The translations under genes and the position numbers were made by a program. Positions 5,853-12,378 of a DNA stretch of 12,378 bases are shown piece by piece. The notes under the pieces were generated by a model. The model was given only the letters and a program-made list of their open reading frames with translations, ran no database searches and was not told the origin of the DNA. This DNA is from Desulforamulus profundi. GTDB taxonomy: Bacteria; Bacillota_B; Desulfotomaculia; Desulfotomaculales; Desulfotomaculaceae. Location of the stretch: assembly GCF_002607855.1 (NCBI RefSeq), contig NZ_AWQQ01000156.1:1-12378 (forward strand), in the 5' to 3' direction. Within the stretch, counting starts at the first letter, position 1; the number at the start of each line of letters is the position of its first letter.

Positions 5853-7449
5853 TTAGCCCATCTCCTCCTCGCCACCGGCGGGACCGGGTGGCTTGGTTAT
5901 TCCTGCCCGGCGGATGTTTTGCAAGCCATTTAACCTGGGCCTGTTAGTCATGAACCACCAGGGGGCACGGACCAGACTGTCTTTTAAATCGCCGTGCCAT
6001 AACGGGGCCAGCGGTGAAAGATAAGGAACACGAAAGGATCTCAGGGAAGCCATGTGCATAATTACCAGGATATTGCCCATGAATAGGCCAAAGAAACCTA
6101 AAAAACCGGCCACAAGAGTATAAAATATTCTTATTAAAAGTTGTGCCTCACTCTGGGAGGGAGAAATAAAGGAAGCAATCCCCGTCAGGGCTGTCACGAT
6201 CACCGTTGGGGCGCTGATTAGTCCTGCTGAAACGGCGGCCTGGCCGATTACCAGTGCTCCTACAATACTTATCGCCTGCCCTACATTCCTGGGTAGGCGC
6301 ACACCGGCTTCCCGCAGTCCCTCAAAAATTAATCCCATTAGCAAAACCTCCCCGATGGGGGGAGGAAAACCCCCTTCCTGGATGCTTCCAGGATAAGTAA
6401 AAGGCTTGTCGGCATAATCTCCGGGTTAAAGGAAGAGATGGACACATACATAGCGGGCAGGTTAGTGGAAATAACTAAAAAAGTAAATCTAAGAATTCTG
6501 AAAAAAGAACTGGATAAAAACCTTGAATAATAATCCTCACTGGATTGCAGTGATTCAATAAATAAATAGGGTACGGTCAGCACAAAGGGTGTACCGTCGG
6601 TAATAATGGCGACCCGCCCTTCTAAAAGTTGTGCCGCCACCTTATCTGGTTTTTCTGCATTACCAACCGTCGGAAAGACAGAATAGGGGGCGTCTTGAAT
6701 AAATTCTTCTATATAACCCGACTCCAGGACACCGTCCAATTCAATGCGGTGCAGCCTTTTTTTTACCTCTTCCACTGTTTTTGGGTCAACAATCCCCTTA
6801 ATGTAAGCAATACAAATTTCTGTTTTGGTTACCCTGCCCAAGCGAAGGCGTTCCATGCGCAGGTTATGATCCTTGATTCTCCTGCGAATCATAGAAATAT
6901 TAGTGCTTATGCTTTCGGTAAATCCCTCCCGGGAACCCCTGATTACCGACTCGGTCTGGGGTTCCGTCACAGACCTGGTTTCATAGCCCGGTAATTTAAG
7001 AATGAGTCCTGTATCATCCCCGTCAAAAAGCACGACGATATTGGCAGACAGGACTGCGTCGATTAATTTATGCAAATCCTTTGATTCTTTTACGCAGCAA
7101 ACACTGACCACCTTTCCCTTAGCCGCATGGGCCAGTCCTTTGCTCCCATAGCCGGGTAAAAGGCCCGCTGTATGGGAGTCAACCATTAATGCCTTGATTG
7201 CATTTTCCCGCAGGCAGTCCGGTCAACGATGCTGTCTATGTAAACCATCGCTACCTGGGTTTTACCCATGAAAAGAACCCTTATTTCTACATCCATGCTG
7301 TTCCCAAGGGCTTCCTTGAAGTTGCTGATGTTGGTTGTCAGGTCCGTTGAAAGTTTAACAGTTCCTTTCGGGGAAGCACCAGGATGAGGGAACTTGTTTT
7401 GGTTGTTAGACAGCAGGGATAAAAGTGTTCGCCATATATTTCCCGCCAC
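5853..7449 (-). pseudogene. gerKA: Spore germination receptor subunit GerKA, two frameshifts
   Basis: GerA-type subunits have a cytoplasmic N-terminal half and a C-terminal half with about five membrane helices. Three frames are needed. Part one (GTG 7449, after GGGGAA) reads to VYIDSIVDRTA; part two begins LRENAIKALMVDSHTAG and holds the family core VVLFDGDDTGLILKLPGYET, TEPQTESVIRGSREGFTESI and FPTVGNAEKPDKVAAQLLEG; part three begins with IGEVLLMGLIFEGLREAGVR and carries RNVGQAISIVGALVIGQAAV plus the last helices and a glutamate-rich tail. The first break is at 7213-7214, where one more C turns GCCTGCGG into GCC CTG CGG; the second is in a run of six C (6357-6362), where seven would restore the frame. 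The repaired protein is about 532 residues, normal for the family. It begins only 24 bases after the hydrogenase protease. Confidence 0.87.
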
Positions 7450-7473
7450 TTGCTGTTCCCCAATCTTTTTTTA

Positions 7474-7977
7474 TTATTCTTCCATTTCTGCCAAAAGTTT
7501 ATGCAACGAAAAAGTACCATTCCGGAGTAACTGTTTTGACAACCCCCGGATGGTTTTAACGATGAACGGTAATTTTACGGCAATTTCAGGAGAGAGGTTA
7601 AGGGAATAGGTTATTTCCTTGGGCTCTATCCCTATAATATTTACTTCCGTGTGCAAACCATAGTAGTCCATGATATCAAGTACACTCAGGAAATCATCTT
7701 CGTGCCGCAACAGCCCTGTTTCTTTCTTGCGGGTTATCTCACCGGGGGTCAACAGGTAAATGGTGCCGGGAGGTTCTCCTCCCAGCAGGGCATCAACGGC
7801 CAGGATGTGTTTACTCCGGGCAAACACATCAAAGTATTGATAAAAGGAGCCTCCCCCTTCAATGGCATCGATGCCGGGAGGGAGGCCATGTTTTTGCAGT
7901 TCCTGGACAACCCGGGGGCCGATGCCGTCGTCCTTGAGGAGTAAGTTACCCAGCCCGAGAATGGTGATTTGGGACAC
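7474..7977 (-). CDS. hyaD: [NiFe]-hydrogenase large-subunit maturation protease, HyaD/HybD family (M52)
   Basis: This nickel-dependent endopeptidase removes the C-terminal tail of the large subunit after the Ni-Fe centre is inserted. With the start at GTG 7977 the protein has 167 residues, normal for the family, and the three nickel-site positions known from E. coli HybD (E16, D62, H93) are occupied by D17 in LGNLLLKDDGIG, D62 in LAVDALLGGEPPGT and H92 in LLRHEDDFLSVLD. GTG 7977 is preferred over GTG 7986 because GGGGGG (7986-7991) sits at a proper distance only from the former. The gene starts just after the cytochrome b stop and ends 24 bases before gerKA. The frame is intact, so its substrate gene is more damaged than the protease. 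Confidence 0.9.
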   Translation of the reverse strand: MSQITILGLGNLLLKDDGIGPRVVQELQKHGLPPGIDAIEGGGSFYQYFDVFARSKHILAVDALLGGEPPGTIYLLTPGEITRKKETGLLRHEDDFLSVLDIMDYYGLHTEVNIIGIEPKEITYSLNLSPEIAVKLPFIVKTIRGLSKQLLRNGTFSLHKLLAEMEE

Positions 7978-7990
7978 TGGGGTCACCCCC

Positions 7991-8587
7991 CTACTTATAG
8001 CCGGTAAAGATGGATTTAAGTTTCCTGAGGCTGTCGGTTAAGGCAAAATAGATGTGTCCGGCAGCCAGGGAGGATATGGACAGGGACAGCAGGTAGTGCA
8101 TTTTGCGTAACGGGTTCAAACCCCCTGCCATGTTGACGGTCTTTTGAAAGGTCTTGGAGGCGTAAAGGCCGAAACCGGTCAATATCTGTAAAGGGATAAG
8201 CAGGGTCAGGCCGGTGAAGAGAACCTTTTGTGCCGGGTTGTATTTAGGGAATTCAGGCTTTCTTTTGGTAAGAAACAGCTCGTATTTCATAAACTTGGGC
8301 ATGCCCTTTAAAGCCTTGCGGTCCGGAATGATCTGCCGGTAATTTTTTGTCACAGAACCGTAATAAACCCTGGCCAGAAAGGAGGAGAGAAGAATATATT
8401 GAGCAATGAAATGGGTTCTTTTGGCCTGATCCATGCTCTTAAAGCCCAGTGACCGGGAGGGGTTATTGATGTATAACCCGCTCCAAATTCCTGCCAGAAC
8501 AGCCGGTGCATAGCACCAGTGAAGGAGCCTTACGGGCAACGAATGGCGGGGAGTTTTTTGGTAAGAAGTCTCGTGAGAAACATTCAA
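7991..8587 (-). CDS. hyaC: [NiFe]-hydrogenase cytochrome b subunit
   Basis: The 198-residue membrane protein matches the Ni/Fe-hydrogenase b-type cytochrome family (HyaC-like), which anchors the enzyme and passes electrons from H2 oxidation to the quinone pool. About four hydrophobic helices are seen (roughly 22-40, 60-78, 122-143, 163-184). Histidines placed like haem ligands are H23 (LLHWCYAPAVLAG), H59 (THFIAQYILLSSFLARVYYG), H164 (MHYLLSLS) and H178 (AAGHIYFALTD). The start is TTG 8587, four bases after AGGAGG; no better start in frame is seen. It follows the large subunit by 13 bases and is nearly contiguous with the protease gene. The frame is intact. Confidence 0.88.
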   Translation of the reverse strand: MNVSHETSYQKTPRHSLPVRLLHWCYAPAVLAGIWSGLYINNPSRSLGFKSMDQAKRTHFIAQYILLSSFLARVYYGSVTKNYRQIIPDRKALKGMPKFMKYELFLTKRKPEFPKYNPAQKVLFTGLTLLIPLQILTGFGLYASKTFQKTVNMAGGLNPLRKMHYLLSLSISSLAAGHIYFALTDSLRKLKSIFTGYK

Positions 8588-8600
8588 TTAGCCTCCTTAA

Positions 8601-10003
8601 TCAGGGTACTATCACCAGTTGTTTAACCGGGCGACCCGGTATAATGACATGGGCAACGCAGGAAGAACACAGGTCAAAGGCCCGCACCACCCTGCCTACT
8701 TCAATGGGCTCATTTTCATCTTCTACAGGGGTCCCGATCAGGCTTCCTCCACCGGACCCAAGTGGCCCGATTCGTCTCTGGGCGAAAAATTCCAGGCGGT
8801 GGGAGTGATAATCTCATAGTTAGCGATTCTCCCTTTTTCGATTCTCAGCCAGTGCCCCAGCTGGCCACGCGGGGCATCGGTAAGCCCTACCCCATCTGCT
8901 TCCTTCGGCATGTCAAAGGGAGTAAATACCGGTTCCCCGGGCTGCAACTCTGCCAGCCATCCCTCCATCAATTGCCCGATTTTTTCGGTTTCCACCACAC
9001 GGGCAATGTTCCGGTCCATGGTGGAAACCCCTCTCCGGTAATTCCCGCTGAGCCACAGCCGGGCCAGGGGGCCTCCTTCCATAGGTCTCCCTCCGTAGCG
9101 GGGCGCTTTGCTCCAGGAATAGGCCCCCTTTTTCCCGGTCGGGTTCAGTGCGTCCGCCGGTTGGGTGTACGGGCTGATTGCCAACGTACCAGGAATTTGT
9201 GACATCTTCTTTAATAACAGCCGTGTTAAGCCGTTGTACTTGGCCGTTGATTACCGCGCCGGCCGGAAAATGTCTTTCATTATCATGCTCATTGCGCGGG
9301 AAGAGACCAAAGGACATCATATTTGGTTTTCTGACGCCGATTTGATAGTAATCCCGGTAGGTCTCAGCCAGGGTGAAGGCATCAGGAATAAAAACACTTT
9401 TGATAAAATCGTTGATTGATTTTAATTTAAAGCGGAATGTCATGATGATGTCAGCTGTTGGGGGGACGGAGCTTCCGCCGGCCAGCAGACCGTGGGGAAA
9501 AGGAGACTTTCCCCCCAACAGGGCGATCAGTTCGCTGGCTTGCCGGCTTATTTCAATGGCCCTGAAGTAATGTTCAATCATAGCATCGTTTTTCTTCTTG
9601 GGCAAACGGTAATCCTTTGTATAGCTTGGGGCAAAGGGGCCCAGGTTGGGTCCCCTGACAAAATCCGGCAGGGCAAAGAGGTAAAAATGGCGGATTTGGT
9701 TTTGCAGGATGTCAGACCCCAGGATCAAATTGCGGAGCAGGTTGCCGTTACGCGGTGGACGCGCACCGGCGGCATCCTCCAGGCAAAGCACGCTGCCGTA
9801 CCATGGGAGGAGGAACATATGCCGCAAATCCGTTCAGTTAAATAGGGGGCATCCCGGGGGTCCCTGCCCCGCAGGATGATCTCAAAGCCCCGGAAAAAAG
9901 TGCCAATACACCGGGCATTTATAACCTTTTTATTTTCTACCACAACTTCCACAGCGGTAGGCGAGTGGGCACGGGTTAACGGATCAATTCTAATCTTCTT
10001 CAA
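8601..10003 (-). pseudogene. hyaB: [NiFe]-hydrogenase large (catalytic) subunit, three frameshifts
   Basis: The large subunit holds the Ni-Fe(CN)2CO centre. Part one (TTG 10003, overlapping the small subunit by 14 bases) contains the proximal nickel motif in LTERICGICSSSHGTAA (C60, C63, H67). Part two continues at VLCLEDAAGARPPRNGNLLR through IRHFYLFALPDFVRGPNLGP and LLAGGSSVPPTADIIMTF to VTNSWYVGNQPVHPTGG. Part three runs from GAYSWSKAPRY through STMDRNIARVVETEKIGQLM and ANYEIITPTAWNFSPRDESG to VEEA. Part four gives LIGTPVEDENEPIEVGRVVR and the distal motif DLCSSCVAH, then the cleavable tail VIIPGRPVKQLVIVP. Breaks lie near 9788-9797 (one base missing), at 9124-9128 (one extra base in a run of five C, plus strand) and at 8741-8742 (one base missing, CCC to CC in the gene). 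The repaired protein is about 467 residues. The usual DPC of the distal motif reads DLC here. Confidence 0.9.
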
Positions 10004-11135
10004 AGTCGATCACCTTTTTTATCTTTTTCCATTTTTGTTGCACTATTTTTGCCAGCCTTTTGCCTTTACCGTTGGAAAAGCCTTGCTTTAAGTTACGGCC
10101 CAGCCTGCCGGTGATAACACTGCCGGCCAGGTGGGCACCTATTCCCAGGGCGGTGACAGCCCCGGTCACCATGCCCACCCGGTCGGCCGACACTTTAATG
10201 CCGGGCAGTTTAACATCCGGTAAATGCTTAAAAAAGGGTGCATCCCCGTCAGGAAATTCCGGACTGGTACAACCGATACAGGGGGTATTGGCCTTCACCG
10301 GCCAGCTTAAATGCTCGCCGTTCCACTGGCGGTAGGGGCAATCGGCATAGGTAACCGGCCCCTTACACCCCAGCTTGTACATACACCAGGGCTCTCCGGG
10401 TTGCCTGGCAAAGATGCCGCTGTTAAAATAGTGACGCCTCTGGCAGAGGTTGTGAATGGTTTCGCCATAGAACATTTTCGGACGGTTTAAATGGTCCAAC
10501 TCCGGTTCCCCGTGCCACACCAGGTGAGCCAGAGTACCCATCATCCAGCCGGGATTGATGGGACAACCGGGGACGTTAATCACTTTTCTGTCCAGAACCG
10601 CTTGAACGGGTTTGCCATGAGAAGGGTTAGGTTCAGCGGCGTAAGGTCCACCGAAGGACGCGCATGTACCGGCCGCCACCACGTACCTGGCTCTGGCGCC
10701 CAGTTTACGAACTGCCTCCAGGGCTGTCAGAGGTTTGTCCTTGATGGTGCCAATAACGGCATACAACCCGTTGGACCGGGTTGGTACTGTTCCTTCCACC
10801 ACCAGGATATACCGGCCCGGATACTCTCTCATGGTTTCTTTCAGAATTCTATTGGCAATCTTACCTTCGGCAGTCATCATCAGATAATTGTAGCGAAAGT
10901 CGACTAAATCCGTGAGTAGACCCTGGTAACTTGGGTCAAGACTATTTATAAAAGAAAGTAGATCTCCCGCACAGGTATTAGTGCCGATCCAGATCATGGG
11001 GGGTCTCTTTGCCTTTTCTGGCTGTGGCTCTTTTAGCCAGGTAGCTACCTGCTCAATTAAGTTGTTGCTTTTTCTCCCCTGCCGTAATAACTCTATCAAT
11101 TGACTCTTAGATGGTTTTCCGCCTTGACCCAACAT
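9990..11135 (-). CDS. hyaA: [NiFe]-hydrogenase small (iron-sulfur) subunit without Tat signal
   Basis: The small subunit carries three iron-sulfur clusters that lead electrons from the Ni-Fe centre to cytochrome b. Numbering from ATG 11135 (381 residues): proximal cluster residues in NTCAGD (C55, D58), GTCASFGGP (C158) and VPGCPINPGW (C191); distal H228/C231 (IHNLC), C251, C257 (CMYKLGC); medial C266, C286, C289 (PCIGC). The usual fourth proximal cysteine is an aspartate. No twin-arginine motif or hydrophobic signal is found in the ~45-residue N-terminal extension, which is unusual for a group 1 enzyme with a cytochrome b. A hydrophobic stretch near the C-terminus (about 320-343, VGMVTGAVTALGIGAHLAG) fits the membrane anchor. 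ATG 11135 has AGGTGG upstream; GTG 11150 is possible but has no ribosome binding site. Intact frame. First gene of the minus-strand cluster. Confidence 0.88.
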   Translation of the reverse strand: MLGQGGKPSKSQLIELLRQGRKSNNLIEQVATWLKEPQPEKAKRPPMIWIGTNTCAGDLLSFINSLDPSYQGLLTDLVDFRYNYLMMTAEGKIANRILKETMREYPGRYILVVEGTVPTRSNGLYAVIGTIKDKPLTALEAVRKLGARARYVVAAGTCASFGGPYAAEPNPSHGKPVQAVLDRKVINVPGCPINPGWMMGTLAHLVWHGEPELDHLNRPKMFYGETIHNLCQRRHYFNSGIFARQPGEPWCMYKLGCKGPVTYADCPYRQWNGEHLSWPVKANTPCIGCTSPEFPDGDAPFFKHLPDVKLPGIKVSADRVGMVTGAVTALGIGAHLAGSVITGRLGRNLKQGFSNGKGKRLAKIVQQKWKKIKKVIDFEED

Positions 11136-11150
11136 TTTAAGATTTTCCAC

Positions 11151-11286
11151 CTTTGTGCTTATCGGTATGGTTGTGTATAGGATTTCCCGGTGATTAGAAA
11201 ATTACGCAAAAAATTTACCATTACTACTAATATTGGTTATTATTGAATCCTGTGGTCAAAATAAAAAATATAGAAAGGACTTAAAA
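11151..11286. promoter_or_regulatory. Divergent promoter region between the hydrogenase cluster and hypA
   Basis: This AT-rich gap separates two outward-facing gene sets that serve the same enzyme, so both promoters must lie here or just beside it. TTGACC on the minus strand (11258-11253) and TTGAAT on the plus strand (11243-11248) are possible -35 boxes, but no -10 box at proper spacing is convincing. hypA has its ribosome binding site at 11272-11279 (AGAAAGGA). Confidence 0.4.
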
Positions 11287-11647
11287 ATGCACGAACTCTC
11301 TGTTATGCAGGAAATCTTTAGCATTATTACGGAAAATGCCAGGTTGCACGGGCTAACAAAAGTAAGCCGGGTCAATGTGATGATCGGTGCACTCTCCGGA
11401 GTTGAACCCGCTGCTTTGCAATTCGCTTTTACTTGTTTTGCCCGGAACACCCTGGCCGAGGGGGCAGAATTCTGCATTACCCCGGTGCCTGTCACCTGTC
11501 ACCGGTTGTTGCCTACGCTGCGGTTTAACCCTGGAGGGTATTACGGGGCTAAAATTTAGCTGCGAGGAACCGCCAGATTACCAAATGCTCACCGGAATGG
11601 AGCTTTATGTAGACTCAATTTTAGGCAAAAGCGAAGTGGAGGATTAA
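11287..11647 (+). pseudogene. hypA: Hydrogenase nickel-insertion protein HypA, frameshifted by a 7-bp duplication
   Basis: HypA delivers nickel, with HypB, to the hydrogenase large subunit precursor. The start MHELSVMQEIFSIITENARL has the conserved H2 and E3 (nickel site), and the body LTKVSRVNVMIGALSGVEPA to LAEGAEFCITPVPVT is typical. A tandem duplication (11488-11501) then shifts the frame, giving a false end at about 11559. With one copy removed the protein continues as GCCLRCGLTLEGITGLKFSC and on through YQMLTGMELYVDSILG to the TAA at 11645, a normal ~117 residues. The zinc site should have two CxxC pairs: the first (CLRC) is present, while in the second the family's CxxC is reduced to a single C (SCEEPPD), as if two codons were lost. 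Start ATG 11287, not the in-frame upstream codons, because of AGAAAGGA and the conserved MHEL. Confidence 0.88.
11488..11501 (+). repeat. Tandem 7-bp duplication that breaks hypA
   Basis: CCTGTCA occurs twice in a row, with period 7 kept over 16 bases (11488-11503). Deleting one copy restores the hypA frame exactly, which marks it as a recent slippage event. Confidence 0.85.
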
Positions 11648-11649
11648 CA

Positions 11650-12216
11650 GTGCAGGAAATTAAGGTGGTTTCCAACATTCTTAAAGCCAACGAACTGATT
11701 GCCGGCGAGCTAAAAAAGAATTTTCATGATAAAGGAATTTTTGTTATCAAATTTATGGGCTCACCCGGCTCAGGCAAAACATCTATCCTGGAAAGCTTGC
11801 TTAAGGAGTTAAAGAGCAAACTAAAAATGGCGGTAATTGAAGGGGATCTTTATACTACGAAGGATGCGGAACGCATTGAAAAGCAAGGCATTCCGGTGGT
11901 ACAAATCAATACTTGCGGTGGCTGCCACCTGGATAGCCATATGATTAGGGAAGCACTGCATAATCTTTCGCTGGATGGTTTGGACTTGCTGGTTATTGAA
12001 AATGTTGGCAACCTGGTTTGTCCTGCCGGTTATAATCTAGGGGAGGATATGAGAATGGTAGCGCTTAGCTTAACCGAAGGGGATGATAAACCCGCCAAGT
12101 ACCCGGCCATTTTCCAACGGGCTAATGTGGTAATCATTAACAAGATAGACCTGTTAAGCCAGACTGACTTTTCCATGGATGTGTTAAGTTGGGTATGGGT
12201 TGACAAAATGGAATAG
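11650..12216 (+). CDS. hypB: Hydrogenase nickel-incorporation GTPase HypB, 3' end replaced
   Basis: HypB is a SIMIBI-class GTPase that supplies nickel together with HypA. Seen in order: P-loop GSPGSGKT (37-44), EGDLYTTKDAERI, the dimer-interface metal site in NTCGGCHLDSHMI (C89, C92, H93), ENVGNLVCPAGYNLGE (G3 region, C124) and the guanine-specificity NKID (164-167). There is no N-terminal metal-binding or histidine-rich extension. After DFSMD (177) the sequence VLSWVWVDKME is unlike any HypB; about 30 residues of the usual C-terminal helices are missing. The junction is near 12180 and the following DNA looks like a mobile element end. GTG 11650 follows GGAGG and starts two bases after the hypA stop. 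It may be unstable or inactive as it stands. Confidence 0.88.
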   Translation: MQEIKVVSNILKANELIAGELKKNFHDKGIFVIKFMGSPGSGKTSILESLLKELKSKLKMAVIEGDLYTTKDAERIEKQGIPVVQINTCGGCHLDSHMIREALHNLSLDGLDLLVIENVGNLVCPAGYNLGEDMRMVALSLTEGDDKPAKYPAIFQRANVVIINKIDLLSQTDFSMDVLSWVWVDKME

Positions 12217-12229
12217 GCTGGGAAATAAA

Positions 12230-12260
12230 TCAACCACCCGGGCTTGCCCCAGATGGTTGA
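12230..12260. repeat. Interrupted inverted repeat after the hypB truncation
   Basis: TCAACCA (12230-12236) pairs with TGGTTGA (12254-12260), and GGGC/GCCC (12240-12249) pair inside. It lies just inside the foreign DNA that replaces the end of hypB and may be a subterminal structure of an insertion element. No T-run follows. Confidence 0.4.
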
Positions 12261-12274
12261 GTATCCACAGTGCT

Positions 12275-12314
12275 CCCCTTATAATGATAGTTACCACACC
12301 AACATAATAAGGGG
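12275..12314 (+). promoter_or_regulatory. Long-range hairpin that would hide the ribosome binding site at 12307-12315
   Basis: CCCCTTAT (12275-12282) is the exact reverse complement of ATAAGGGG (12307-12314), which contains the Shine-Dalgarno of the frame starting at 12323. Pairing would block initiation on transcripts entering from hypB. Many transposase genes are protected this way; here it is an inference. Confidence 0.4.
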
Positions 12315-12322
12315 GAACTGCT

Positions 12323-12378
12323 GTGTATACTCATCCTACCGTATTACGCTGCAGAAGGCAAGCAATGATACTTGATGG
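12323..12378 (+). CDS. Start of an unidentified gene, possibly a transposase, cut by the window edge
   Basis: A GTG at 12323, seven bases after AAGGGGG, opens a frame that reads VYTHPTVLRCRRQAMILDG to the window end. The short segment is basic and could precede a helix-turn-helix, but it is too short to assign to a family. Its position directly after foreign DNA that truncates hypB, and the hairpin over its ribosome binding site, suggest a transposase gene. Confidence 0.35.
   Translation, partial: MYTHPTVLRCRRQAMILD

Noticed and set aside
8762..9202. Plus-strand frames opposite the hydrogenase large subunit
   Set aside because: They are shadows of a GC-rich coding strand whose minus-strand frames match the large subunit closely.
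1..12378. CRISPR array, tRNA or rRNA genes
   Set aside because: No regularly spaced direct repeats were seen, and no tRNA- or rRNA-like sequence was recognised by eye on either strand; no dedicated search could be run.

Overview
The window looks like a chromosomal segment of a spore-forming anaerobic Firmicute, probably of the Desulfotomaculum/Pelotomaculum (Peptococcaceae) type. The reasons are a GerA-type spore germination receptor operon, a membrane-associated uptake-type [NiFe]-hydrogenase with its Hyp maturation genes, strong Gram-positive Shine-Dalgarno sites, frequent GTG/TTG starts, and IS66 and IS110 sequences. The assignment is inferred from gene content, not from a search.

Left part (1-2510): an AT-rich leader with a 16-bp palindrome is followed by a broken MntA-type nucleotidyltransferase and a remnant that may be its HEPN partner, i.e. 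a decayed toxin-antitoxin pair. The remnant is cut at 733 by a 1778-bp IS66-type element with perfect 16-bp terminal inverted repeats. The element carries an intact DUF4338 (Druantia DruA-like) gene that overlaps the transposase start by four bases. The transposase has lost its middle third or more, including most of the catalytic core. A DruA-family gene as passenger or accessory gene of an IS66 element is the most unusual thing here.

Middle part (2547-11135), all on the minus strand and read from right to left: hydrogenase small subunit, large subunit (three frameshifts), cytochrome b subunit, maturation protease, then with only a short gap gerKA (two frameshifts), gerKB (one frameshift), gerKC, an unannotated 56-residue two-helix membrane protein, a hypF remnant fused to the tail of an IS110 transposase, and an unannotated 54-residue cysteine-rich protein with a terminator. 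All junctions are tight or overlapping, so this can be read as one long transcription unit in which a germination receptor operon sits between hydrogenase structural/maturation genes and hypF.

Right part (11136-12378): a divergent intergenic region leads to hypA (frameshifted by a 7-bp tandem duplication) and hypB (last ~30 residues replaced), followed by what appears to be the left end of another unidentified mobile element that runs off the window.

The hydrogenase system as seen here would be inactive unless other copies exist: the large subunit, hypA, hypB and hypF are all damaged. Some single-base indels lie in short homopolymers and could be assembly errors; the hypF/IS110 fusion, hypB truncation, hypA duplication and tnpC deletion cannot be explained that way.
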